From NCBI GenBank assembly GCA_016210205.1, contig JACQUO010000023.1, forward strand, positions 67,788 to 131,787: 64,000 nucleotides of DNA. The letters are read 5' to 3'. The position numbers were made by a program, and so were the translations under genes. Positions 7,610-16,047 of this stretch are shown in pieces. The first letter of the stretch is position 1, and each line of letters begins with the position of its first letter. Under the pieces are notes generated by a model. That model saw only the letters and a program-made list of their open reading frames with translations, was not told the origin of the DNA and made no database searches. Origin of the DNA: Chloroflexota bacterium (lineage in GTDB: Bacteria > Chloroflexota > Dehalococcoidia > JACQUO01).

Positions 7610-8956
7610 ATGAATCAACCATCCGTCCAGAAGACCACCGCCATCAAGGCCACGGAGACCGCCCGGGAAGTGCGCAAGATGCTCAAGGCCCGCTACGAAC
7701 GGGCCAATGAGGCGAAACGGACCGGGGAGCAGAAAGTTGCCTGGTTCATGCTGGGCACCAACACCGCCATCCCCGTGGCCATGGATGTGATTCTCCTGGG
7801 GACCGAGAACTACGCCGGCCTCTGCGCCGCCAAGAAGGTGGAGCAGAACTTCATCGGCAAGGCCGAGGCCGCCGGCTTCTCCAACCTCTGCTGCGGCTAC
7901 TCCCGCACCGTTCTCGGCTACTGCCAGGAGCGCAGCGAGCTGGGGATGCCCCCCGACTATGCCCCCGACGGCGGCCTGGCCTGGCCCGACCTCCTCTTCA
8001 CCTGCGCCGCCATCTGCGACCCCCGCTTCAAATGGTATCAGGCCATGGCCAAGCTGACAGGGGCGCCCCTTTCCATCTACGACGCCCACACCCCAGCCCT
8101 CACCATGAAGCTCACCGAGGATGTCAAGGAGCGCTATATCCGATACGGCGTGGACCAGCTCCGCACCGCCGTGGCGTTCCTGGAGAAGCACTGCGGCCGC
8201 AAGATGGACTGGAACAAGCTCACCCAGGTCATCGAGCTGGAAGAGGAGACCAACCGGGTGTCCTGGCAGATGTATAAGCTGCGGCGGGCCGTACCGGGCC
8301 CGGTGCCCACCCAGGACATGATGTCGTCCTTCGTGCCTCGAAGCTTCCTGGCCGGAGAGCCCTCCACCCTGGACTTCTACATCCGCCTTCGGGATGAGGC
8401 CCAGGAGCGGGTGGATAAGAAAATCGGCGTAGTGCCCCAGGAGAAGTTCCGCCTCATGTGGGCCGGCGGCCTCCCCCCGTGGCATAACATGGGCATCTAC
8501 AACTACTTCGAGAGCCTGGGAGCCGTCTCCGTCTTCGAGACCACTTACAACCAGGGCGCCCCCAGCGAGCTGGACCACCCGGAGCACTATCACCCCCTGG
8601 AGCGCATGGTGCGCCGCCAGTATGCCGGCCTGGAGGAGGATAGGACCAGGGCCTTCGGACCCGGCGGCAGCGGCTACCCCCAGGTTGAGGACATCAAGGA
8701 ATACATCCGGGACTACAAGATTGACGGCTTGGTGATGCACCAGGTGAAGTCATGCCGCCCCACCTCCGTGGGCCAGGCCATGAACCGAGACCTCATCAGG
8801 AAATTCTCCCCGGTGCCGGTGCTCTCCTTGGAGAGCGACATCGTCGACGCCCGGGACTACTCCGAGGCGGACACCCGGGCCCGCATCGACTCCTTCGTGG
8901 AGACCCTGGATGCGGTGAAGAGCGGCCGCCGCTCCGCCGAGGCTGCCGCCTCGTAA
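7610..8956 (+). CDS. 2-hydroxyacyl-CoA dehydratase / benzoyl-CoA reductase-like subunit (copy 1)
   Basis: 448 residues of the HgdB/FldB/BcrB-type family (2-hydroxyglutaryl-CoA dehydratase D component). Members hold a [4Fe-4S] cluster and use one-electron chemistry to dehydrate 2-hydroxyacyl-CoA or reduce benzoyl-CoA, with a partner subunit and an ATPase activator. Visible hallmarks: paired cysteines in SNLCCGYSRTVLGYC, CDPRFKWYQ, the MWAGGLPPWHNMGIYNYFE block, KSCRPTS, and the C-terminal VLSLESDIVDARDYSEADTRARIDSF. A near-full-length paralogue is at 34390. Neither a clear partner subunit nor the activator ATPase is in the window. Transcribed alone between its own promoter and a strong terminator. 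The substrate cannot be told from sequence. Confidence 0.85.
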   Translation: MNQPSVQKTTAIKATETAREVRKMLKARYERANEAKRTGEQKVAWFMLGTNTAIPVAMDVILLGTENYAGLCAAKKVEQNFIGKAEAAGFSNLCCGYSRTVLGYCQERSELGMPPDYAPDGGLAWPDLLFTCAAICDPRFKWYQAMAKLTGAPLSIYDAHTPALTMKLTEDVKERYIRYGVDQLRTAVAFLEKHCGRKMDWNKLTQVIELEEETNRVSWQMYKLRRAVPGPVPTQDMMSSFVPRSFLAGEPSTLDFYIRLRDEAQERVDKKIGVVPQEKFRLMWAGGLPPWHNMGIYNYFESLGAVSVFETTYNQGAPSELDHPEHYHPLERMVRRQYAGLEEDRTRAFGPGGSGYPQVEDIKEYIRDYKIDGLVMHQVKSCRPTSVGQAMNRDLIRKFSPVPVLSLESDIVDARDYSEADTRARIDSFVETLDAVKSGRRSAEAAAS

Positions 8957-8971
8957 GAGTGCGCTACAGAG

Positions 8972-9003
8972 GGGGGGGCTGGGCAGCCCCCCCTTTCTTT
9001 TTG
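8972..9003 (+). terminator. intrinsic terminator after the 2-hydroxyacyl-CoA-dehydratase-like gene
   Basis: GGGGGGGC at 8972-8979 pairs with GCCCCCCC at 8986-8993 around a 6-base loop, followed by TTTCTTTTT. It lies 16 bases past the stop codon of the gene ending at 8956. Confidence 0.85.
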
Positions 9004-9087
9004 GGTAAAGCCCTGTTTTAGCCGCCTTGAAAGCGGCCCCCTGGCAATCTAGAATAGCGAGAGCGGGAGCGCCGCCATCCGGGGCTT

Positions 9088-10092
9088 ATGGTTGTTATGG
9101 TTGCTGAAAGGGACCTGAATATGTGGCTTCAAGCGCGCATGTACTTCCTCGTAGTCGTGATGTTCGGCATCTTATATGCCCTTATGGTCATGGTCTCGAG
9201 CCTTCTGGGCATCGGCAACTTCATCTACTATGCCGTGTTGGCCGTCGTTATGGTGCTCATCCAGTATCTGGTGGGCCCCCTGCTGGTGGGTCTGACCATG
9301 CGAGTCCGCTGGGCCACGGAACAGGAAGAGCCGGAGCTCCACCGCATGGTCGCAGAGCTGGCCGAGCAAGCGGAAATCCCCAAACTCAAAGTGGGCCTAT
9401 CCCAGCTCCCCTTCTCCAACGCCTTCGCCTATGGGCGGAGCCAGCGGGACGCCCGGATGGTGGTCACCCAAGGGCTTCAGAAACTGCTGAGCCAGGACGA
9501 GCTGAAGGCGGTGCTCGGGCACGAAATCTCCCATGTCAAGCATCGGGACATGGCCATCATCACCCTCCTGAGCGTGGTGCCCCTCATCCTGTGGTATCTT
9601 GCCAGAGGGCTACTCTGGAGCGGTTCCGGGCAAAGCCGGAAGGGCGCTGGCTACATCGCACTCCTGGGGGTCTTCGCCTTTGCTCTATACTTCGCGGCCA
9701 ACCTGCTGGTCCTTTACGCCTCCCGCATCCGGGAGTACTGCGCCGACTTGGGCAGCGTGCGCCTTGGGACCCGTCCCCGCTATCTCGCCACCGCCCTATA
9801 CAAGCTTGTCTATGGCAACGCCAACACCTCTAAGGAGGAGCTGCGCCGAATGTAGGGACATAAGGCCTTCTTCGTCACCGACCCCTCCCGCTCCCTTTAT
9901 GAGCTGCGTGAGCTCAAGGAGATAGACAAAGACCTGAGCGGCACTATCGATTCCTACGAACTCTCATTGGTGCGAGGAAAAGAGGTCAAGCTGGACCTGG
10001 GCGACCGGCTCATCGAACTGGTGAGCACACACCCCAATATGCTCAAGCGCATCCAGCGCCTCTCCAGCGTCATGTTCGACCCGCGCGAATAG
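9088..10092 (+). pseudogene. htpX: HtpX-like M48 metalloprotease interrupted by an in-frame TAG
   Basis: The reading frame encodes an M48B membrane zinc protease: two N-terminal membrane segments, the zinc site HEISH (His145, Glu146 and His149 counted from ATG 9088), two further membrane segments, and the third ligand in REYCAD (Glu216). It stops at TAG 9853-9855 after LRRM. The same frame continues without another stop to TAG 10090-10092, encoding GHKAFFVTDPSRSLYELREL... and STHPNMLKRIQ, which are normal C-terminal motifs of this family. One base change (GAG to TAG) or a sequencing error would explain it. ATG 9121, after GAAAGGGA, is the better start. If the stop is real, the truncated product keeps all zinc ligands but loses about 78 residues. 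Confidence 0.8.
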
Positions 10093-10221
10093 CCTGCGGC
10101 CCATGACAGCCAACTGGGCGCGAGCCGGGAATGAGATGGCCTAGACCCCGAAGCAGAAGACGGGTATCCCCTGGCTCAAATATGCCCTCCTTTACGGGCA
10201 GGTACCCTTTGAGAAAAGATA

Positions 10222-10254
10222 GGGAGGCGGCTGCCAGATGGCCAGCCGCCTCCC
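10222..10254 (-). terminator. intrinsic terminator of the collagen-repeat haem lipoprotein gene
   Basis: A perfect 12-bp stem (10222-10233 with 10243-10254, GGGAGGCGGCTG type) has a 9-base loop and, on the minus strand, is followed by TATCTTTTCTC. It lies 20 bases past the end of the minus-strand gene ending at 10275. The broken plus-strand htpX converges on it and could use the stem too, though it lacks a T-run on that side. Confidence 0.75.
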
Positions 10255-10274
10255 CGCTGAGCTAATTCAACCTG

Positions 10275-11567
10275 CTATCTGTGGCAGGTGCCACAGAACT
10301 TGTTGTTGTCTTCGAATAGGGCGTGATTGACCGTAGTCGGAAACTTGGGGGCTCCGGCAGCGCCCGCCTCATGGCACACCTTGCAGGTGGTGCGCCCGGC
10401 GTGGTTTGCCGGCAGGGCCTTGACCGTGGTGAGCCCGCTGCTCGCCGCCGGGGAGAAGGTCAGCTTGAGGGCGCCGCTGTTCCAAGCATGGCGTACCTGG
10501 GCGTTGTCGAAGACGGCCACTCCGAAGTAGTAGCTCTTCTTCAGGTCGGTGAACTGAATGTCTGTCTTAGAGCCAGTGTCCAGCTTGCGGGAGAGCTCCA
10601 CTGTCCAGATGCCATCCCGCCAGAGCTGCGCCGAGGAGATATCACCCCTATCGCCCGTCATGGGTGCGATGATGATGCTGGGCACCTCGTCGCCCGGCTG
10701 GTACTTGGAGTTGTCGAAGGCCACCTTCTCGCTATCGAGCAGCCAATAGGGCGGCGCTGGCTTGTTGTCCGGTAGGGCGAAAGCCGGCAATTTCTTGTCC
10801 GCGGTCTGGTTGTCGGAGTAGCCGCCGCTGGTCTTGGCATCGCTCTTCCGGCCTGCCTCGGGGGCCTTGTCCTTGTCGTAGCGGGTATTGTCCAGGTACT
10901 GGTCGTCCACGTTGCCGACGGGGCCAGTCCTCACCGACTTCCAGTGCCAGATGTCGCCGAGCTCGCCGTCAGCCGCGGTGTACTTATTGCCGAAGGGCTT
11001 GGTCTCGCCCGGGTGGCAGGTCACCAGACAGCCTACCTGGTTGAAGCTCTTGATAGAGTCATTGATGTTCCACAGGAGGGCCAACTTGTCCTCGTAAACG
11101 AGATTGCTGTCGCCACCCAAGTCATTGGGGTCGCTGAGCTTCTTCCATGTGCCATCGGCCTGCTTCTGCCACGGCGCCCGCCTGTATGACTGGGTCTTGT
11201 CGGCCCACTGCGCGAGCACATATACGCTCTTGTCATCGTACAGCGCCCTCAGTGAAACCGAGGTGGCGCCGCCAGGGAGGTTGGCGCCGTTCGCGACCGA
11301 GACCACCAAGGGCGTCGCCTGCAGCCAGCCGCCATCAACTCCTCCATCGAGGACGGGGGCAACCCCAACCTTGGCCGCTCTCAAGGTGTTGAGTTCAACC
11401 GCTGCGCCTGGGGCTCCCTGCGGTCCCGGGAGGCCTGCTGGCCCCTGCTGGCCTGGGGGTCCCGCAGGCCCTGGTTGTCCTGCTGGACCCGCACACGCCG
11501 CCGCCAAATACCCTACCGCCAGGCCAAGGCCGATAGACGCTTTGACCAGTACACTAGGCCACTTCAT
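10275..11567 (-). CDS. lipoprotein with collagen-like repeats, ethylbenzene-dehydrogenase-type haem domain and c-type haem motifs
   Basis: 430 residues. A signal peptide ends in the lipobox LAAAC (Cys25), so the protein is probably anchored outside the membrane. Residues 27-56 are ten Gly-X-Y triplets (GPAGQPGPAGPPG...). The middle (about 65-370) resembles the haem-b-binding gamma-subunit fold of ethylbenzene dehydrogenase, with ALYDDKSVYVLAQWAD typical of that family. It also carries one unusual CX3CH site (CLVTCH) and two C-terminal CXXCH sites (CKVCH, CGTCH). I infer a periplasmic or surface electron carrier. A related domain is the gamma subunit at 39462. A terminator follows at 10222-10254. 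Transcribed on its own. Confidence 0.8.
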   Translation of the reverse strand: MKWPSVLVKASIGLGLAVGYLAAACAGPAGQPGPAGPPGQQGPAGLPGPQGAPGAAVELNTLRAAKVGVAPVLDGGVDGGWLQATPLVVSVANGANLPGGATSVSLRALYDDKSVYVLAQWADKTQSYRRAPWQKQADGTWKKLSDPNDLGGDSNLVYEDKLALLWNINDSIKSFNQVGCLVTCHPGETKPFGNKYTAADGELGDIWHWKSVRTGPVGNVDDQYLDNTRYDKDKAPEAGRKSDAKTSGGYSDNQTADKKLPAFALPDNKPAPPYWLLDSEKVAFDNSKYQPGDEVPSIIIAPMTGDRGDISSAQLWRDGIWTVELSRKLDTGSKTDIQFTDLKKSYYFGVAVFDNAQVRHAWNSGALKLTFSPAASSGLTTVKALPANHAGRTTCKVCHEAGAAGAPKFPTTVNHALFEDNNKFCGTCHR

Positions 11568-12137
11568 AGGTCTCCCTTACCCTTTCTAACAAGTAGCGAT
11601 TGCTGTTTCCCCAACAGCATTAGCTTGTTTTAAGGCAATGACCCACGGGGATTTCCAGGTATAGTCAACCCCGACTCATTCAACCACGAGACGACGACCC
11701 TGTCCATATATCGCCCCTATACCGTAGGATACATTTTTGCGGCCCTGGCCTCGCCAGAGGGTATGCAATACCAGGAAATGGGCCTGTTTTGACTTCGGGC
11801 TTGAGCCACAGCAGAAGTCCAAGCCAAGCTTCCCCTCAATGCCAAGGCTACTTCAAGGATAGGCCGGCGGCTCGGGAAGTGCCTATGGGGAGCGCCAAAC
11901 TGCAACTCATCCTCACCTAATAGTGGGCCATCTGTCGCATCGGCTGGTGCACCCCGACGACCTATCCGCCAGCCAGCGCTGAACTCTGTCCAACTGGGGC
12001 AGTCAGCGCAGTATCGGCGCGCCGACGTCCAGTGAAAACTCACCCTACACCCATGTCTAGCCTTGCGAGGGCTTGGGGGCCGCGGGGCGCGGCGGGAGCA
12101 TGGGGGTCAGTGTGAGCCCTCTTCCTGCTGCACCAGC
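11568..12137. other. 570-bp intergenic region without a supported gene
   Basis: This is the space between two minus-strand genes. The longest open frame (11717-12043, minus) has an Arg/Ser/Pro-rich composition with no recognisable fold and no convincing ribosome-binding site. A 7-bp inverted repeat (TGCTGTT at 11601-11607, AACAGCA at 11613-11619) lies 34 bases upstream of the lipoprotein start and could be an operator. No convincing -35/-10 pair was found. Confidence 0.5.
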
Positions 12138-13322
12138 TCAGCTTCGGGGCGATTCCGCCTCCGGGACAGGAGCTGGGCGCTGCTCCTCCCAGGGGGGCAC
12201 TATCGCTGTCATCAGGAACACCAGCACCACGGGCAGCGCCAGTATCAGGAGCGCCGTCACTATCCCGTCTTGTCCTAGAACCGGGAAGATTAGGTCGCTA
12301 CGAACGCCATAAAGGCTGCGGGAGAAGAGTTGCCCGCCGATGACCACATTCCAGCGCATGGCGAACACCCCACCCAGCACCAAGAGGGCAGCTACGGCCC
12401 GAAACAGGGTGCCCCGCGGCGCATTCTCGGCCCTTACGGTGTTGGCCGTCCACAGCCACACCACCGAGAGGAAAAGCCCCAACAGGAGCTGGAACCCCCC
12501 GTATTGCAGTGCCAAACTCCGGTTTATCATCTGGGAGATAATCTCCCAGCTCTCCTCCTGTTCATAGGCGAAGCTCAGCATCTCCAGAAAAGTGAGGGCC
12601 GCATCCGCCAGGAGGAATGCTAACAGCCAATTCCCCAGGCTACGGAGACACAGGTGGTCCACAGGCATCCGTTGCAGCTTCATCTGGGCCAGGTAGATGA
12701 CCATGAGCAGGGCAATACCTGAAACGATGGCCGAGACCAAGAAGATGATGGGCATAAGGGGGGTTGACCACCAGGGGTTGGCCTTGATGGCACCGAAGAT
12801 AAACCCCACATAGCCGTGGAGCAGGAAGGCGGAGGGCACGCCAATGGCAGACAGGGTTGTTACCAGCCGCTTCTCTTTCTCCAAGGTGGCCGGGGAGACA
12901 TCGTGGCTCCCCAGGGTGAGGAGGCGGTAGATAGGATTGAGCCAACCTCTCCTGGTCTGAGCGTAGTGGACGATGTCAGGTCGGAAGACCAGCCAGGTCT
13001 CAATAGTCACCAACAAGAGATAGAGCAGCCAAATATAGCCGAACCCCGCCATGGCCGAAGAGAGGTTGGGAGTCCAGAAAATCTCAAACCCCCGCTCCGG
13101 CCGGCCCAGGTGAGCTAGCAAGGGTAGAGGGGCCACCAGCAAGAACCCCAAGGCGGTGAGCAGGGCGAGCCGGGAGACTGGCCTTAGGGCCTCTATCTTC
13201 AATAGATGATAGAGGGCACTGACAATAAAGGCTCCCGCCACCAGGCCCGTGATGTAGGGGTAGAGGACGATGAGCAACCCCCACTGAAGCTCTGCTTCGT
13301 TGGGATAGAAAAAGCCAGGCAT
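12138..13322 (-). CDS. NrfD/PsrC-family quinone-interacting membrane subunit
   Basis: 394 residues with about ten hydrophobic segments and no cofactor motif, of the NrfD/DmsC type that exchanges electrons between the quinone pool and a periplasmic Fe-S protein. Recognisable features are the early AHLGRPERGFEIFW motif and LLHGYVGFIFGAIKANPWWSTPLMPI in the middle. The start overlaps the stop of the Fe-S gene as TAATG, indicating translational coupling. With the two genes upstream it makes a cytochrome/Fe-S/NrfD module without a molybdenum subunit. A second, longer NrfD protein lies at 20311. Confidence 0.88.
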   Translation of the reverse strand: MPGFFYPNEAELQWGLLIVLYPYITGLVAGAFIVSALYHLLKIEALRPVSRLALLTALGFLLVAPLPLLAHLGRPERGFEIFWTPNLSSAMAGFGYIWLLYLLLVTIETWLVFRPDIVHYAQTRRGWLNPIYRLLTLGSHDVSPATLEKEKRLVTTLSAIGVPSAFLLHGYVGFIFGAIKANPWWSTPLMPIIFLVSAIVSGIALLMVIYLAQMKLQRMPVDHLCLRSLGNWLLAFLLADAALTFLEMLSFAYEQEESWEIISQMINRSLALQYGGFQLLLGLFLSVVWLWTANTVRAENAPRGTLFRAVAALLVLGGVFAMRWNVVIGGQLFSRSLYGVRSDLIFPVLGQDGIVTALLILALPVVLVFLMTAIVPPWEEQRPAPVPEAESPRS

Positions 13323-14113
13323 TAGCGCACCCCCGATTGGAGTCCAATGTAGTAGACCTTGGGCTTGGTGCCCAGGTCCGGCTTGAGCACCCCCACTGAG
13401 AACTTCCGCAGCACCTGACGGACTGGGCTCTCGGGGTCTTTAAAATCGCCGAAGATGCGGGCTCCCACTGGGCACACCTCCACGCAGGCGGGCTTCATAC
13501 CCTGAGCGATGCGGTGGTAGCACCAGGTGCACTTATCAGCCACCCGTTCCTCGGGGTCCAAATAGCGAGCACCATAAGGGCAAGCCTGTATGCAGTAGCG
13601 GCAACCGATGCACCTCTTCCGGTCCACCAGGACAACACCGTCCGCCGTCCTATGGGTGGCGGCCACCGGACACACCTGGACGCAAGGGGGGTCGTCACAT
13701 TGGTTGCAGAGCTTGGGGACGAAGAAGCTTCGGCGAATCTCTCGTCCGCGCAGCCGGGCGTTGGCCACTTCATCCTTAAAACCATGCATCCCGGCCTCGG
13801 GGGAGTCCACCAGCACCTCGCCATCCTCCAGGATGACATAGCGCTCCACCCAAGTGCGCGTAAACTCGGGCTCCGGGGGCAGCCGGTTTTCCACCTTGCA
13901 GGCGACCACACATCTGCCGCAGCCGATGCATTTGGTGGTGTCCACCGCGAAACCCCAGTAATGTTTCTCCCACTCCTTGGTCCAATCCCCTATTGGGGAC
14001 GGGGCTGTCTCCGGCGCTGTCCCTGCCAGGGACGTCTCGATTCCCTTGGGAATTAAAACCAAGATGAGAGCGCCCCCACCCAGGGTCAAAAACTTACGGC
14101 GACTGAGCTTCAT
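13322..14113 (-). CDS. Tat-exported four-cluster ferredoxin-type electron transfer subunit
   Basis: 263 residues. An N-terminal twin-arginine signal (SRRKFLTLGGG) points to export. Four cysteine groups follow: CIGCGRCVVAC, CNQCDDPPCVQVC, CIGCRYCIQAC and CTWC with CVEVC, as in DmsB/PsrB/DsrO proteins carrying four [4Fe-4S] clusters. It should relay electrons between the NrfD subunit and the haem subunit. Overlaps both neighbours by a few bases, so the three form one operon. DsrO and HybA are the closest architectures known to me. Confidence 0.9.
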   Translation of the reverse strand: MKLSRRKFLTLGGGALILVLIPKGIETSLAGTAPETAPSPIGDWTKEWEKHYWGFAVDTTKCIGCGRCVVACKVENRLPPEPEFTRTWVERYVILEDGEVLVDSPEAGMHGFKDEVANARLRGREIRRSFFVPKLCNQCDDPPCVQVCPVAATHRTADGVVLVDRKRCIGCRYCIQACPYGARYLDPEERVADKCTWCYHRIAQGMKPACVEVCPVGARIFGDFKDPESPVRQVLRKFSVGVLKPDLGTKPKVYYIGLQSGVR

Positions 14114-14637
14114 CGTCGCCCTCCCGGCTGAGGGTTGTGGGGGCTATGGCACAAGGTGCAGGCTGTCTTCCCCGCATGAGTCTCAGGGTTCACCTGAGGG
14201 AACCCGACCGGACGGCCCACCACTCTGGCGTCGTGGCAGGTAGAGCAAAGCTCAATCGGGGGCATAGCCACCAAAGGGGCCAACTCTGGGGAGGCAGGGC
14301 GTGGGTCTGGCTTCCCTAGCACATGGTTGGCCCGGGTGCCGTGGCAGGTCTGGCAGGAAATCACCTTATGGGCTCCTCCCGACCAGGAGCTGAACTGGCC
14401 CTGGTGGCAGGTGTTGCAGACCGCCACATCGCCGGCAAAGCGGGGAGCAATGCTGGTCCACTCGCCAACATTGCTCCCCCGATAGTATCCATTCTCCCCA
14501 AAGGTGCGGGGCACCAGGGACCAGGGATATGTCTCAGAGGCAGCCACGGGCAAGCCCCTGAGCGCCCACGGCAAGCCTATCACCACCAACACCGGCACCA
14601 CCACCAGGATCAGCGCCAGACGGAGGTGAGGAGTCAT
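14110..14637 (-). CDS. membrane-anchored tetrahaem cytochrome c
   Basis: 175 residues with an uncleaved or cleavable N-terminal hydrophobic segment (about 7-30) and four CXXCH motifs: CNTCH, CQTCH, CSTCH and CTLCH. Located on the outer face of the membrane. Overlaps the Fe-S gene by four bases (ATGA). The cytochrome plus Fe-S plus NrfD set resembles Dsr/Hmc/Qrc-type quinone-cytochrome modules. Its partner on the periplasmic side is unknown. Confidence 0.85.
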   Translation of the reverse strand: MTPHLRLALILVVVPVLVVIGLPWALRGLPVAASETYPWSLVPRTFGENGYYRGSNVGEWTSIAPRFAGDVAVCNTCHQGQFSSWSGGAHKVISCQTCHGTRANHVLGKPDPRPASPELAPLVAMPPIELCSTCHDARVVGRPVGFPQVNPETHAGKTACTLCHSPHNPQPGGRR

Positions 14638-14723
14638 ATCGCCTTCCAGTCTTCTTTGCTATATTCTGCTGACCAGCAGGGCTGTGAATACCAGGCTTTT
14701 AGATACTGGCCGCCAGCTCTTGG

Positions 14724-15038
14724 CTACTTCGCCATAGTGTGCCGTCGGACCAGGAGGGGTGGCACCAGGTAATATGCCAGGATCCCCACCAGGACCACGG
14801 GGATGACCAGCGCTGCCGCCAGAATGCCGCCCGCCAGGAAGAGGACGCTCAGGCTGAGCCCTACGGCGGCGGTGAGTAAGACAGCGATGACCAGCGCCGT
14901 GGTCTCTTTGATGCGGTGGCGAACCTCTTGCCTGGCCAGGTCTTGCTCCGTAGCCATCCTGGCGGCCTCAGGTCGGGCCATGCCCGGCTTCGCCACCAGC
15001 TCCCCTCCAGAAGAAGTGGCCCAAATCTTCTCTTCCAT
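14724..15038 (-). CDS. small two-helix membrane protein of unknown function
   Basis: 104 residues. The first 45 are charged and amphipathic (EQDLARQEVRHRIKET), then two hydrophobic segments (about 47-70 and 73-95) and a short basic tail. This layout recalls small phage-holin-superfamily or DUF1469-like proteins, but I do not recognise a family with certainty. A ribosome-binding site (AGGAGG in the minus-strand leader) precedes ATG 15038. It lies 19 bases downstream of the response regulator at 15058, so the two are probably co-transcribed. Confidence 0.6.
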   Translation of the reverse strand: MEEKIWATSSGGELVAKPGMARPEAARMATEQDLARQEVRHRIKETTALVIAVLLTAAVGLSLSVLFLAGGILAAALVIPVVLVGILAYYLVPPLLVRRHTMAK

Positions 15039-15057
15039 TGCAAACCTCCTTTTTTGC

Positions 15058-15720
15058 TTACACTTTCAGCAGCCCTTGATTCAGAGCGAATCGGATGAGC
15101 CCACCCACCTGGCGCACTCCCACCTTGCGCATCAGCCGGGCACGATGGCGACGCACCGTGTTCACGCTCACCCTCAGGAATTGCGCCATCTGCGGGTTGG
15201 TCAGCCCCTGGGAGACCATCTCCAGCACCTGCAGGTCCCTGGGGGAGAGCTCCTTTGTCTGACCGCTCCGGGGACGCGCGGACCGGGAAGCGAAATCCTG
15301 CATCAACCAACCACCTACCAAGGGATGGATGTAGCCTTGAAGGCGGGCCGCACTGCGGATGCCGCTCACCACCTCGGCGTGCTGGGCAGACTTGGGGATA
15401 TAGGCATGGCATCCACAGCGCAGGGCTTCAAAGAAGTAACCAGGGCCGTCCTGGCTGGTGAGGATAGCCACCCCCACCTGGGGATTGTGCTGGCGCAGGC
15501 TGCGACAAAGGGACAGCCCATCCAGAGCCCTTCCCTTGACCTCCATCACCACCACATGGGGCGAAAGCCCCTGCACCAGCTGGAGGGCTCTCTCAGCATC
15601 CTCAGCTTCCCCCACCACCTGGAGATCCTCCTCCGCTTCCAACAGCAAGCGTAGTCCCTGGCGCATGATGGTCATATCATCCACAATCACTATCCGGATA
15701 ACGCCCGTTGGTGCTGTCAT
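15058..15720 (-). CDS. NarL-family response regulator with Glu at the phospho-acceptor site
   Basis: 220 residues: receiver (about 8-125) and LuxR/NarL-type helix-turn-helix (about 155-215; LSPRDLQVLEMVSQGLTNPQMAQFL and VSVNTVRRHRARLMRKVGV). The acidic pair (Asp14, Asp15) and the YIPKSA lysine are present, but the acceptor position is Glu60 (VVVMEVKGR) where the sister regulator at 16246 has Asp. A Glu there often mimics the phosphorylated state, so this protein may be constitutively active or non-responsive. No kinase is adjacent. It probably regulates one of the neighbouring respiratory operons. Confidence 0.88.
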   Translation of the reverse strand: MTAPTGVIRIVIVDDMTIMRQGLRLLLEAEEDLQVVGEAEDAERALQLVQGLSPHVVVMEVKGRALDGLSLCRSLRQHNPQVGVAILTSQDGPGYFFEALRCGCHAYIPKSAQHAEVVSGIRSAARLQGYIHPLVGGWLMQDFASRSARPRSGQTKELSPRDLQVLEMVSQGLTNPQMAQFLRVSVNTVRRHRARLMRKVGVRQVGGLIRFALNQGLLKV

Positions 15721-15840
15721 CGCCCTCTCATCGCCTCTCGGGGGTGCCCTCCAAATAGTCCCCAGGTCATCCTCAAACTAGCCCGTTCTCTTTTTCACAA
15801 CTCTATTTTAGCTATCGCCCCGCCGAAGGGTAATCAAGGT

Positions 15841-15873
15841 AATAGGCCATTGAGCCGAAATGATAGGCCTATT
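15841..15873. repeat. inverted repeat upstream of a response regulator
   Basis: AATAGGCC at 15841-15848 and GGCCTATT at 15866-15873 are perfect inverted copies 17 bases apart. They lie about 120 bases upstream of the minus-strand regulator starting at 15720. Dimeric-protein binding is possible; nothing else supports it. Confidence 0.35.
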
Positions 15874-15924
15874 TTGGGGCACTAGATTGACTATTCTGGG
15901 CGTGCTGAGAGTATCAACCAGGAG

Positions 15925-16047
15925 CAGACTGCTGAAAAAGAGGCGCAGGATACTTCCTGCCGGAGGTCTGAGGGTGTCCCCCAAATTCCAATAGGCCCCC
16001 CCAAGACTGGGGGATATAGGGGTTGACATAGACTGTTTCAACAGTCT
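15925..16047. mobile_element. candidate MITE (about 123 bp) with terminal inverted repeats and a 6-bp target duplication
   Basis: The left end reads AGACTGCTGAAAAAG (15926-15940). The right end, on the other strand, reads AGACTGTTGAAACAG (16047-16033): 13 of 15 bases match. The hexamer CAGGAG flanks the element on both sides (15919-15924 and 16048-16053), as expected for a target-site duplication. No open frame large enough for a transposase fits, so this would be a non-autonomous element. The right end is itself palindromic (AGACTGTT-TC-AACAGTCT). It fills most of the otherwise gene-free 15721-16245 gap. Confidence 0.55.

Noticed and set aside
9853-9855. Pyrrolysine or other recoding at the TAG in the htpX-like gene
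   Set aside because: TAG ends other genes normally in this window and the M48 family does not use pyrrolysine; a nonsense mutation or sequencing error is simpler.
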